A DNA stretch of 64,000 bases, from the NCBI GenBank assembly GCA_014138725.1, contig JACJID010000006.1:1-64000 (forward strand), in the 5' to 3' direction. The translations under genes and the position numbers were made by a program. Below the pieces are notes generated by a model. That model searched no databases. It saw only the letters and a program-made list of their open reading frames with translations, and was not told the DNA's origin. The first letter of the stretch is position 1; every line of letters begins with the position of its first letter. Shown here in pieces: positions 22,712 to 33,786 of the stretch. The DNA is from Kutzneria viridogrisea. Lineage in GTDB: Bacteria; Actinomycetota; Actinomycetes; Mycobacteriales; Pseudonocardiaceae.

Positions 22712-23600
22712 CGAGTTGGAAGAACTGGAGAAGCTGCGTGCGAGCCTGCGCCCCGTCGACGACGCCCCGCTGCGCGCGGCCCGCGCGAGCCTGCTCCGGG
22801 AGGCCACGAACGGATCGACGCGCAGGGCCACCGCGTGGCGGCCCCGCATCGCGGTGCTCGCCGCCACCGCGGTGTCCTGCACGCTCGTGCTCGTCGCCAC
22901 CCTGCCTGTGCTGCTGCACACCGGACCGCCCAGCACCCTCGCCGAGCTCGGCAAGCGCATCGCGGCCGCTGCCCAACCCGCGCCCGTGGCCCGTGCTGGC
23001 GAGTACAGCTACGTGGAGAACACCGTGTACCGGGACGGGCAGTTGGGACTGCGCGCGCAGGACTGGATTCCCGCGGACGGGGTCGGCGCCCAGGAGCACC
23101 GGCTCTGGGTCGGCGGCCAGTACACCAAGAGCGGCGTGAGCTGCACCCCGCGCGGGGTGATCGACTGCCAGGACCTGCCCGAGCTGCGCCGAGGCGTCTA
23201 CGACTACCTGGTCGGCCTGCCCACCGAGGTGTCCTCGCTCAGGCAGCGGGTGTTCGGCCAGGTCAAGCCCGGCGCCGACCAGGACCTGGACGCGGCCAAG
23301 CTCGTGATCACCGTGCTGCGCGACCAGTTCGTGCCGCGGCCCCAGCAGGCGGCGCTGGTCCAGGTGCTGGCCACGATCCCCGGTACGAGCCTGGTCGGCC
23401 AAGTGCGGGACGCCTCGGGCAGGGAAGGGCTCGGTGTGCGCGCGGCCAACCGCTCGGGCACCGACTACTGGACGCTCGTGCTGGCCCCCGGGGACTACCG
23501 GGTGCTGGGCGTGAACGCCGACGGCGAGCCGGCGGGCCAGCGCCAGGACGTCGTGCGCGTCACCGCCGGGCTCGTCGGCGCGGTGGGCCAGACGCCCTGA
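22704..23600 (+). CDS. CU044_5270 family membrane protein, sigma-factor partner
   Basis: A 298-residue protein with an acidic N-terminal cytoplasmic part, one membrane helix (about 50-72) and an external domain starting GEYSYVENTVYRDG. Proteins of this CU044_5270 family sit directly behind ECF-like sigma factor genes in actinobacteria, where they may act as anti-sigma or sensor partners. The 8-bp overlap implies coupled translation. No classical zinc anti-sigma motif is present. Confidence 0.78.
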   Translation: MADELEELEKLRASLRPVDDAPLRAARASLLREATNGSTRRATAWRPRIAVLAATAVSCTLVLVATLPVLLHTGPPSTLAELGKRIAAAAQPAPVARAGEYSYVENTVYRDGQLGLRAQDWIPADGVGAQEHRLWVGGQYTKSGVSCTPRGVIDCQDLPELRRGVYDYLVGLPTEVSSLRQRVFGQVKPGADQDLDAAKLVITVLRDQFVPRPQQAALVQVLATIPGTSLVGQVRDASGREGLGVRAANRSGTDYWTLVLAPGDYRVLGVNADGEPAGQRQDVVRVTAGLVGAVGQTP

Positions 23601-23601
23601 C

Positions 23602-23691
23602 TCAGTCCGTGAAGAAGGAGGCGCCGCTGGCCACCACGAGCTCCAGCAGGTTGTCCCGCTCGTCGGTCACCGAGTGCACGCGGGCGGGCAT
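23602..23691 (-). pseudogene. Short ORF, possible gene remnant
   Basis: A 29-residue reading frame, ATG 23691 to TGA 23602, beginning PARVHSVTDERDNLLEL. The start resembles DinB-like proteins of actinobacteria, where ARVHPVTDERD is common near the N-terminus, but the frame ends after 29 residues. It may be the decayed stub of such a gene. The 157 bp between the neighbours otherwise hold only the padR promoter. Confidence 0.25.
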
Positions 23692-23745
23692 TGCCCCAGC
23701 ACGACCTCACCGGACCGGTTGCCAGGTGCTGGTTCACCCCCGGCT

Positions 23746-23751
23746 TAGGCT
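23746..23751 (+). promoter_or_regulatory. -10 box TAGGCT of padR
   Basis: TAGGCT ends 6 nt before GTG 23758 with no ribosome site between. Confidence 0.6.
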
Positions 23752-23757
23752 TTCCCA

Positions 23758-24333
23758 GTGTCGGCGACGAGGTTGTTGGTCCTGGGTGTGGTGCGCGGCT
23801 ACGGCAGGGCGCACGGCTACCTGATCGGCAACGACCTGATCTCCTGGGGCGCCGGGGACTGGGCCAACATCAAGTGGGGCTCGATCTACCACGCGCTCAA
23901 GCAGCTCACCAAGGACGGCTACCTCGACGAGGACTGGCCGGTGCCCGGCCGCACCGACTACCAGCTGACCGAGGCCGGCGAGTTCGAGTACAAGCGGCTG
24001 CTGGCCGAGGCGTTCCGCCGACCGCAACCCCGGCCGGACATGCTGTTCGCCGGGCTGGCCATGCTGCCCTCGCTGGAGCGCGAGGAGGCGATCGGCCTGC
24101 TCGAACAGCGCCTGGCGCACCTGGAGTCGGCCCGCGCCGAGGCCGCCGAGAAGCTCGACGGCTGGCAGGAGCCGCCGCACGTGCGCGAGCTGTACGGGCT
24201 GTGGGTGCACACCGCCGACGGCGGTATCTCCTGGACCCGCGGCCTGATCGACCGGCTGCGCTCCGGCGAGTACCCGATGGCCGGTGACCCCGGATCGCCC
24301 GGTGTCGCGGGCAGCTGGCCCCTGCCTGCCTGA
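23758..24333 (+). CDS. PadR family transcriptional regulator
   Basis: A 191-residue PadR protein. The N-terminal winged helix contains GYGRAHGYLIGNDL and IKWGSIYHALKQLTKDGYL, the usual recognition region, followed by a wing (TDYQLTEAGEFEYKRLL) and a helical C-terminal dimerisation domain. The GTG start at 23758 is leaderless. It precedes a drug-exporter-type ABC pair by 81 bp; two copies of TATTCAAGTTT in that gap are likely operators. Confidence 0.9.
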   Translation: MSATRLLVLGVVRGYGRAHGYLIGNDLISWGAGDWANIKWGSIYHALKQLTKDGYLDEDWPVPGRTDYQLTEAGEFEYKRLLAEAFRRPQPRPDMLFAGLAMLPSLEREEAIGLLEQRLAHLESARAEAAEKLDGWQEPPHVRELYGLWVHTADGGISWTRGLIDRLRSGEYPMAGDPGSPGVAGSWPLPA

Positions 24334-24399
24334 TATTCAAGTTTGCACACCTCCCCCCTCAGGGTGCACACTGGCGGGGCCGTATTCAAGTTTTAATAC
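24334..24399. promoter_or_regulatory. Operator region with two TATTCAAGTTT repeats
   Basis: TATTCAAGTTT occurs at 24334-24344 and 24383-24393. The second lies inside an imperfect palindrome, GTATT-N8-AATAC (24382-24399), directly before the exporter start. The A+T-rich character stands out in this genome, and PadR proteins bind such sites. Two TGCACA motifs also lie between the repeats. Confidence 0.6.
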
Positions 24400-24414
24400 C
24401 GGCAAGGGGGATGG

Positions 24415-25353
24415 ATGGCAGTCGTTGCCGAAGGGCTGCGCAAGCAGTACGGCGACAAGATGGCCCTGGACGGGTTCGACCTCACCGTGGCGGAAGGCAC
24501 GGTGTGCGGGCTGCTCGGCCCGAACGGGGCGGGCAAGACGACAGCGGTGCGCATCCTGGCCACGTTGCTGCGCCCCGACGGCGGGCGGGCGCGGGTGGCC
24601 GGGCTGGACCTCGGCACCGACGCGGCGGCCGTGCGCGCCCGCATCGGGCTGGTCGGCCAGCAGACCGCGGTGGACGAGGTGCTCAGCGGGTGGCAGAACC
24701 TGGTGATGTTCGGGCGGCTGCACCACCTCGGCGCCGCGCGGGCACGGGCGCGCGCAGCCGAGCTGCTCGACCGGTTCGGGCTGGCCGAGGCGGGCCGCAA
24801 GCCCGTGAAGCAGTACTCCGGCGGCATGCGCAGGCGGCTGGACCTGGCCGCGGGCATGATCCTGGCGCCCGCGGTGCTCTACCTGGACGAGCCGACCACG
24901 GGGCTGGACCCGAGGGCGCGCAACGAGGTGTGGTCCGCCGTTCGCGCGCTGGTCGCCGAGGGCACCACGGTGCTGCTCACCACCCAGTACCTGGACGAGG
25001 CCGACCAGCTGGCCGGTCAGATCTCGGTGATCGACCACGGGCGGGTCATCGCGGAGGGCACGCCCGAGCAGCTCAAGTCCCGGATCGGCGGTGATCAGCT
25101 GGAGCTGGTGCTGCACGAGGAGTCCGACCTCCCGGCGGCGGCCGAGGTGGTGCGGCGGGTGAGCGGGGCCGCCGCGGAGGTGGACCGGGACGGCAGGCGG
25201 GTCAGCGCCCCGGTGCGGGACCGGGTGGCCGCGCTCACCGAGGTGGTCCGCGCACTGGCCGAGCGCGGGGTGCCGGTCCAGGACATCGCGCTGCGCAGGC
25301 CCACCCTGGACGAGGTGTTCCTGGAACTGACCGGATCGGGGGTGGCCGCGTGA
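24415..25353 (+). CDS. ABC transporter ATP-binding protein, DrrA type
   Basis: A 312-residue ATPase with Walker A GPNGAGKTT, signature YSGGMRRRLDLA and Walker B ILAPAVLYLDEPTTG, plus the C-terminal extension of daunorubicin-resistance-type (DrrA) exporters. ATG 24415 has AAGGGGG upstream. The permease gene overlaps by 4 bp, and a PadR repressor gene precedes it, so this is probably an inducible drug or lipid exporter. The substrate is unknown. Confidence 0.9.
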   Translation: MAVVAEGLRKQYGDKMALDGFDLTVAEGTVCGLLGPNGAGKTTAVRILATLLRPDGGRARVAGLDLGTDAAAVRARIGLVGQQTAVDEVLSGWQNLVMFGRLHHLGAARARARAAELLDRFGLAEAGRKPVKQYSGGMRRRLDLAAGMILAPAVLYLDEPTTGLDPRARNEVWSAVRALVAEGTTVLLTTQYLDEADQLAGQISVIDHGRVIAEGTPEQLKSRIGGDQLELVLHEESDLPAAAEVVRRVSGAAAEVDRDGRRVSAPVRDRVAALTEVVRALAERGVPVQDIALRRPTLDEVFLELTGSGVAA

Positions 25354-26140
25354 ACCGGTTGCGCTGGGCGGTGGCCGACGGCTGGACGGTCACCCAGCGG
25401 GACCTGCTGCACTGGGTGCGCCAGCCCGCTCCGGTGGTGGTCGGACTGCTGATGCCGATCATGATGGTGCTGATGTTCGGCTTCCTGTTCGGCGGTGCGA
25501 TCAGCGTGCCCGGCGGCGGGGACTACCGGGAGTTCCTGCTGCCCGGCATGTTCGCCATGACGGTGGCCTTCGGCGTGGAGGGCACCATGCTCGCCGTGAC
25601 CACCGACGCCTCGCGCGGGATCACCGACCGGTTCCGGTCCATGCCGATGGCGCCCTCGGCGGTGGTGGTCGGGCGCAGCGGGGCGGACATGCTCAACTCC
25701 GTGCTGGCCCTGCTGGTGATGGTTGCCTGCGGGCTGCTGGTCGGCTGGCGCTGGCACGGCTCGGCCGGTGCCGCGCTGACCGCCTTCGTGCTCCTGCTGC
25801 TGCTCCGCTTCGCCCTGCTCTGGGTGGGCATCTACCTCGGGTTGGTGTTCGCCAACCCGGGCGCGGTCATGGCGGTGCAGATCCTGGTGTGGCCGATCGG
25901 CTTCCTGTCCAACGTTTTCGTGGCCCCGGAGACCATGCCGGGCTGGCTGGGCACGATCGCCTCCTGGAACCCGTTGTCCAGCACGGTGACAGCGACCCGT
26001 GAGCTGTTCGGCAACCCCGGCTGGGGCGGCGGATCCTGGATCGCGCAGCACGCCATGCTGATGGCGGTGCTGTGGCCGCTGGTCATCCTGGCCGTGTTCT
26101 TCCCGTTGTCCGTCCGCGCCTTTCGGAGGATGAGCCGCTA

Positions 26141-26141
<1 letters not shown>
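25350..26141 (+). CDS. ABC-2 type exporter permease, DrrB type
   Basis: A 263-residue permease with six membrane helices and the ABC-2 signature region (FLSNVFVAPETMPGWLG, then NPLSSTVTATREL). GTG 25350 overlaps the ATPase stop (GTGA). Its stop codon shares one base with the start of the helicase gene, so the exporter and helicase may be on one transcript although unrelated in function. Confidence 0.88.
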
Positions 26142-28776
<2,635 letters not shown>

Positions 28777-28780
<4 letters not shown>

Positions 28781-29838
28781 GCGAGGTCAAGGGATTTCCC
28801 GCGTTCCCCAAGGGAAAGCGGCGCACGGCGGCCAGCCGGTCCTGGTGGGGTGACGCCTGGCTCCAGGCCCTGGAGGACACCTCCATGGATCAGGCCCAGC
28901 TGCGCAAGGGCCGTCGTTACGCGGCAGCGGGCAGAGTCGGCCCGATCACGGTCAGCGCGGGCCGGATCGCGGCCACCGTGTACGAGGCCGACGAGACCCC
29001 GCATCACACCGTGGTACTGGTCGACCAGCTCAGCGACCGGGACTGGGCTCGGTTCCTGGACCAGGTGGCGGGCAAGGCCGGGCACATCGCCGCGCTGCTG
29101 GACCGGTACGTGCCGCGCGAGTTGGTGGACGCGGCCGACACCGCCGGGGTGCCGCTGCTGCCGGGGATCGGTGACCTGGAACCGGAATGCGGCTGCCCGG
29201 GCTGGGAGCACCCCTGCATGCACGCGGCGGCACTGTGCTTCCAGGCGGCCTGGCTGCTGGACGAGGACCCGTTCGTGCTGTTGTTGCTGCGCGGCCGAGG
29301 TGAGCAGGAACTGTTGGCGGAGTTGCGTTCGCGCGAGGCCGCGCCGATCACCGCCGACCAGCCGGCGGGCATCGACCCCGTGGCCATGGAGTTCCTGGTG
29401 GCCAACGCCGCGTCCCGCGCCCGCGACCTGCTCTCGGCCACGCCCGAGCCGGAACTCGGCCTGTGGCAGGACACCGTGCGCATCGCCGCCCAGCACCGGG
29501 AACTGGCTCCCAGGCTGGGCGAGGCCAGCGGCCGTGCGGATCTGCCGCTGGCCGCGCGGGCCTGGGAGTTCGGCGGGCTGCCGGGGCTGGCCGTGCTCAC
29601 CGAGACCTGGGACCCGCCCAGGTCCGTGGACCGCAGGGCACGGGAGGCATGGGAGGAGGACCAACCCGAACTGGAGGTGGCGCACAACTGGTGGACCGCG
29701 GCGGAACTGGGGGTGCAGTTGCGGTACGGGCGGGACGAGCGCTGGTATCCCTACCGTGCGGAGCCCACCGGCTGGTGGCCCGCCGGGTCCCCGGCGGGGC
29801 TGCCCGCTACGGCGCTGGCGGAACTGCTCCTCGGCTGA
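28777..29838 (+). CDS. SWIM zinc finger family protein
   Basis: A 353-residue protein with the SWIM motif CGCPGWEHPCMH (CxCx(n)CxH, about residues 146-157). SWIM domains bind DNA or protein and often accompany SNF2 ATPases in bacteria. The ATG overlaps the helicase stop (ATGA), which strongly suggests a functional complex, perhaps in DNA repair or chromatin remodelling; this is inference. The 3' end overlaps the convergent EamA gene by 88 bp. Confidence 0.88.
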
Positions 29839-30695
29839 CGGCTCATCGCGGTGACCCACACCGCGGCGACCACCGCGGCGCAGCCGACCAGCTGCCAGGT
29901 GCCGGGCCGTTCGTGCAGTAGCAGCATGCCGAACAGCACGGCGCCGACCGGCTGGATCATCAGCAGGGTGGCGCCCACGCTGGAGCTGAGCCGGGGCAGT
30001 GCGTTGGCGATCAGCAGCCAGCCGAGCACCTGCGCGGACAGGGCCAGCACCACCAGCCAGGCGAAGGCGGTCCAGCCCGGGGTGAAGTCGATCCGGTCCA
30101 CCAGCCCGCCGGTGACCAGTGCCAGCAGCACCGTGCCGACCGTGGCGGTGCAGACCGGGGTGTAGCGCTGCCCGGACTGGCCGCCGCGGCGCAGCAGGAA
30201 CAGGTAGACCCCGTAGGCCACCCCGGCGAGGGTGCCGAACAGCACCCCGCGCACCGGGTGCTCGCCGAAGGCGGTGGTGTCGGCCAGCCCGGCGGCCAGC
30301 GCCACCCCGCCCAGGATGACCGGCACGGTGAGCCAGAACCGCAGGCCCGGGCGTTCCCCGTTCAGGGCCAGGGAGAGCAGTGGCAGCACCAGCACCTGCA
30401 CGCCGACCATCACCGTGGCGATGCCCGCGCCCACGTCCAGGATCGCCTGGCCCCACAGCACGAAGTCCAGGCCCAGCAACAGGCCGCCGACCAGGTCGGC
30501 CCACCGCCAGCGCGCGCCGGTCCTGCGGCGTTCCCACACCGCGAGCGGGATCAGCACCAGCAGGGCCAGGCCACCGCGGAAGAAGGCCACGGTGGCCGGG
30601 GTCGTGCCGCTGAGCCTGGTGAGGATCGCTGACAGTGAGATCACCGAGGCGCCGAGCGCCGCCATCACCCTGGGATCAAACCGTGCCGAGTCCAT
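29751..30695 (-). CDS. EamA/DMT superfamily transporter
   Basis: A 314-residue protein with ten membrane helices in two EamA repeats (second at about 150-280), typical of drug/metabolite transporters exporting amino acids or similar solutes. ATG 30695 begins MDSARFDPRV. The last 30 residues are Ser/Ala/Gly-rich and overlap the SWIM gene on the other strand. It is divergent from a LysR-type regulator, the usual arrangement for a regulated exporter. Confidence 0.85.
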   Translation of the reverse strand: MDSARFDPRVMAALGASVISLSAILTRLSGTTPATVAFFRGGLALLVLIPLAVWERRRTGARWRWADLVGGLLLGLDFVLWGQAILDVGAGIATVMVGVQVLVLPLLSLALNGERPGLRFWLTVPVILGGVALAAGLADTTAFGEHPVRGVLFGTLAGVAYGVYLFLLRRGGQSGQRYTPVCTATVGTVLLALVTGGLVDRIDFTPGWTAFAWLVVLALSAQVLGWLLIANALPRLSSSVGATLLMIQPVGAVLFGMLLLHERPGTWQLVGCAAVVAAVWVTAMSRQPRSSSASAVAGSPAGDPAGHQPVGSAR

Positions 30696-30755
30696 GTGTC
30701 CAGCATCGTGACCAGCACTGTTGACTACAAGTGAATGTTTCTGCGGATAAACCAG

Positions 30756-30761
30756 TAGCAT
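30756..30761 (+). promoter_or_regulatory. -10 box TAGCAT of the LysR gene
   Basis: TAGCAT ends 7 nt before GTG 30769 but overlaps ATG 30760, so the GTG is the likely start. Confidence 0.55.
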
Positions 30762-30768
30762 GTCTACC

Positions 30769-31671
30769 GTGTATTCCCTTGAACGCCTGCGTGCGCTGCA
30801 CGCTGTGGCAACGCACGGCTCGGTCGCGGCCGCCGCCACGGCACTGCACGTGACGCCCTCCGGCGTCTCCCAGCAACTGGCCAAGCTGGAGCGCGAGGTC
30901 GGCCACCAACTGCTCGAACCCGAGGGCAGGGGAGTGCGGTTGACCAGGGCCGGGTACGTGCTGGACGGACACGCCGAACGGGTGCTCAGCCAGCTCGCCG
31001 AGGCCCAGTCGGACCTGGACCAACTGCACGGCGAGATCATTGGGCCGCTGCGGATCAGCGCGTTCTCCACGGCGGCGCGCACCCTGATGCCCCCGGCCCT
31101 GTCCACCCTGCGCGACAAGCACCCCAGGCTCGCGGTCACCCTCACCGAGGGCGAGTACGACGAGAACCTGCCCGCGGTGCTGCGCGGGGACCTGGACCTG
31201 GCGCTGATCGAGAGCTGGGACAACCAGCCCACGCCGATCCCCGCGGGCATCTCGCGCGAGCTGCTGTTCTCCGACATGGCCGATGTGGCGATCTCGGCCA
31301 AGCACCGGCTGGCGCACCGCAAGGTCGTGGCCATCGAGGAACTGGACGGCACACCGTGGGCGGGCTGGACCCAGCACGGCGCCTGCTACGAGTGGCTGGT
31401 GCAGACCCTGCGCAGTCATCACGTCACGCCAACGATCACCTGCGCGGTGCCGGACTACGACACCCAGCTGGCCCTGGTCGCCGCCGACCTGGTCGCGGCT
31501 GTCCTGCCCCGGCTGGGCCGCCTGCCGATCCCCGAGGGCGTGCGGCTGATGGCCACCCGCCCGCCGATCACCCGCAAGATCTACGCGGCCTGGCGCTCGG
31601 ACTCCGACCGGCCCGCGATCCGCGCCTGCGTGGACGCCGTGTCGGCGGCCGCGCAAACCGTGATGGCGTAA
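30769..31671 (+). CDS. LysR family transcriptional regulator
   Basis: A 300-residue LysR regulator. The winged HTH is in the first 60 residues (ALHAVATHGSVAAAATALHV, then SGVSQQLAKLEREVG), followed by the periplasmic-binding-like effector domain. GTG 30769 is preferred to ATG 30760 on promoter spacing. The divergent EamA exporter is its probable target; the effector is unknown. Confidence 0.9.
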   Translation: MYSLERLRALHAVATHGSVAAAATALHVTPSGVSQQLAKLEREVGHQLLEPEGRGVRLTRAGYVLDGHAERVLSQLAEAQSDLDQLHGEIIGPLRISAFSTAARTLMPPALSTLRDKHPRLAVTLTEGEYDENLPAVLRGDLDLALIESWDNQPTPIPAGISRELLFSDMADVAISAKHRLAHRKVVAIEELDGTPWAGWTQHGACYEWLVQTLRSHHVTPTITCAVPDYDTQLALVAADLVAAVLPRLGRLPIPEGVRLMATRPPITRKIYAAWRSDSDRPAIRACVDAVSAAAQTVMA

Positions 31672-31676
31672 CGGTT

Positions 31677-32957
31677 CTACAGCCGCAGCGTGATCAGTGT
31701 GCCGCCCCCGGGCGGGCACCGCACGGTCACGGTGCCGCCGTGCCGCGCGGCGACCTGGCTGACGATGGCCAGTCCCAGGCCGGAACCGGGCAGTCCGCGG
31801 GCGGAGTCGGCGCGGTAGAACCGGTCGAACACGTGCGGCAGGTCCTCGGCGGGGATGCCCGGGCCGTGATCGCGCACGCGCAGCTCGCGGTCGTGCAGGC
31901 TCACCTCCACGGTTCCGTTGCCGGGGCTGAACTTCGCGGCGTTGTCGAGCAGGTTGGCCACCGCGCGGGACAGCCGCGGCGGCACACCGTCCACAGTGGT
32001 CTGATCGAGGTCCGCGGTGAACGTGATCGCGGGCCAGTTGCGGCGAGCCGCGTGCACGCAGCGCGCGACGAGCAGGTCCAGCCGCAGTGGCTCGGGCTCC
32101 TCCTGCGGCGGCTCGTCCCGTGCCAGCTCGGTCAGGTCGCCGATCAACCCGGTCAGCTCGGCGGCCTGCGCGCGCAGTGCCGCCATGACCTCCGCGCGCT
32201 GCTCGGGGTCCAGCTGGTCGAGCAGATCGATGTTGGTGCGCAGGCTGGTCAACGGGGTGCGCAGCTCGTGCGAGGCGTCGGCGACCAGCCTGCGCTGCGC
32301 CTGGCTGGCGGCCTGCAACTCCGCCAGCATCACGTTCATGCTCGCGCCGAGGCTGGCCAGTTCGTCGTGCCCGCCCACCTCGATGCGCCGTGCGGGGTCG
32401 CGGGTCGCCGCCACCTCGCGGGCCGTCCTGGTGAGCTCGCGCACCGGCTTGAGCCCGGTGCGCGCGACCAGGAAGCCCGCGAGTGCGGCCAGCGCCACGC
32501 CCACGGACCCGGCCAGCAGCAGGGCGAGCCCGATCCGGTGCAGGCTCTCCTCGATGCGGTCGGCCCGCGCCGCGACCTGCACCACCCCGCCCTGCGGCAG
32601 CGGCGCGGTGAGCATGCGCACCGGCTGGCCCTCGAACACCGCATCGCTGTAGAACGACTCCCGTTGCCCGGCAAGGACTTGCCTGGACTCGGCGCTGATC
32701 GGCAGCGGGGAGCCGGTCGCGCCCGAGTCGGTGATCTTCTGCTCGCACAGTGGGGCCGCCAGGAACTGGCACGGCCCCTCCGGGGACCACCCGGTGGTGC
32801 GGCCCAGCCTCGTGACGTCCCGGCTCAGCTCCAGGTCCAGCGACCGGCGCAGCTCGTGGTCCACCACCACGTAGGCGACCGCCGCCGTACCGGTGACCGC
32901 CGCTGCCGCCGCCAACGCCCCGGCCACGGCGACCCTGGTGCGCAGCGCGAGCCTCAC
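31677..32957 (-). CDS. HAMP sensor histidine kinase, MprB-like
   Basis: A 426-residue kinase with a membrane helix at about 10-32, an external domain of about 110 residues with two Cys, a second helix (about 146-168), HAMP, H-box DASHELRTPLTSL, N-box NLLDNAAKFS and G-box SGLGLAIVSQV. The two-helix plus HAMP layout and the order (regulator first, kinase overlapping by 4 bp) resemble mycobacterial MprAB. GTG 32957 overlaps the regulator stop. Confidence 0.92.
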   Translation of the reverse strand: MRLALRTRVAVAGALAAAAAVTGTAAVAYVVVDHELRRSLDLELSRDVTRLGRTTGWSPEGPCQFLAAPLCEQKITDSGATGSPLPISAESRQVLAGQRESFYSDAVFEGQPVRMLTAPLPQGGVVQVAARADRIEESLHRIGLALLLAGSVGVALAALAGFLVARTGLKPVRELTRTAREVAATRDPARRIEVGGHDELASLGASMNVMLAELQAASQAQRRLVADASHELRTPLTSLRTNIDLLDQLDPEQRAEVMAALRAQAAELTGLIGDLTELARDEPPQEEPEPLRLDLLVARCVHAARRNWPAITFTADLDQTTVDGVPPRLSRAVANLLDNAAKFSPGNGTVEVSLHDRELRVRDHGPGIPAEDLPHVFDRFYRADSARGLPGSGLGLAIVSQVAARHGGTVTVRCPPGGGTLITLRL

Positions 32958-33625
32958 GGCGCGTCCAGCCGGTAGCCGACCCCGCGCACCGTGTGCACCA
33001 GGCGGACCTCCCCGTGCGCCTCCAACTTCAGGCGCAGGTAGCGGATGTAGACCGCCAGCGAGTTGGACACCATGCCGGGGTCCGCGCCCCACACCCGGTC
33101 GATCAGCACCTCGCGGGTGAGCACCCGGCCGCTGTTGCGCGCCAACACCTCCAGCAGCGCGAACTCGGTGCGGGACAGCTCCACCTCGCGGTCGCCGCGA
33201 CGCACCCGGTTGGCCGCCACGTCCACCACCAGGTCCGCACAGCGCAGCACCGCCGGGTCCGCCGGGTGGCTGCGCCGCGCCAGTGCCCGCACCCTGGCCA
33301 GCAACTCGCCCAGGTCGAACGGCTTGACCAGGTAGTCGTCCGCCCCGGCGTCCAAACCGGACACCCGGTCCTCGTACGCGTCGCGCGCGGTCAGCACCAG
33401 GATCGGCGTGCGGTCCCCGTCCGCCCGCAGTCGGCGGCACACCGTGAGTCCGTCCAGGAACGGCATCAGCACGTCCAGCACCACCAGGTCCGGCCGCCAC
33501 GCCCTGACCTCCGTCAGCGCTCCCGCCCCGTCCTGGCTCTCCCGGACCTCGTGGCCCGCCACGACCAGTGCGCGTGCCACCGACTGCCGGACGGCCAACT
33601 CGTCGTCCACGACCAGTACACGCAT
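32954..33625 (-). CDS. OmpR-type response regulator, MprA-like
   Basis: A 223-residue regulator with receiver domain (VVDDE, phosphoacceptor Asp in VLDVLMPF, LVKPFDLGELL) and winged-helix output domain (RTEFALLEVLARNSGRVLTR). Overall it reads like MprA of mycobacteria. ATG 33625 follows TAGCGT by 7 nt (leaderless); the longer frame runs through a palindromic repeat and is not credible. A plausible target is pepD at 2496, which carries an 11-bp-spaced direct repeat. Confidence 0.92.
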   Translation of the reverse strand: MRVLVVDDELAVRQSVARALVVAGHEVRESQDGAGALTEVRAWRPDLVVLDVLMPFLDGLTVCRRLRADGDRTPILVLTARDAYEDRVSGLDAGADDYLVKPFDLGELLARVRALARRSHPADPAVLRCADLVVDVAANRVRRGDREVELSRTEFALLEVLARNSGRVLTREVLIDRVWGADPGMVSNSLAVYIRYLRLKLEAHGEVRLVHTVRGVGYRLDAP

Positions 33626-33632
33626 GGTGACG

Positions 33633-33638
33633 ACGCTA
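33633..33638 (-). promoter_or_regulatory. -10 box TAGCGT of the MprAB-like operon
   Basis: The box ends 7 nt before ATG 33625 on the minus strand. The 53-bp palindrome begins 18 bp further upstream, near the -35 position. Confidence 0.55.
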
Positions 33639-33656
33639 CCTGCGCGCACTCCCGGC

Positions 33657-33709
33657 GTCATGAAGGTGCCGTTCAGGACGTTGAACGTCGTGAACGGCAC
33701 CTTCATGAC
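33657..33709. repeat. 53-bp palindromic repeat, copy 1
   Basis: Two 26-nt arms with a single mismatch and one central base. The outer 19 bp of each arm (33657-33675 and 33691-33709) are a perfect inverted repeat with core CATGAAGGTGCCGTTC. A related 53-bp palindrome lies at 63674-63726. This copy sits between divergent starts (33625 minus, 33787 plus), so it is not a simple terminator. Confidence 0.85.
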
Positions 33710-33786
33710 AGCCCCTGACACCTGTCACGGCCGGGTCGTGACAGTCGTGCCAGGGCAGACCGGGTCCGCCCGGCCACGATCGGGGT

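Noticed and set aside
33626-33721. N-terminal extension of the MprA-like regulator (MSGAVMKVPF and so on)
   Set aside because: These codons translate the palindromic repeat; the leaderless ATG at 33625 fits receiver-domain starts.
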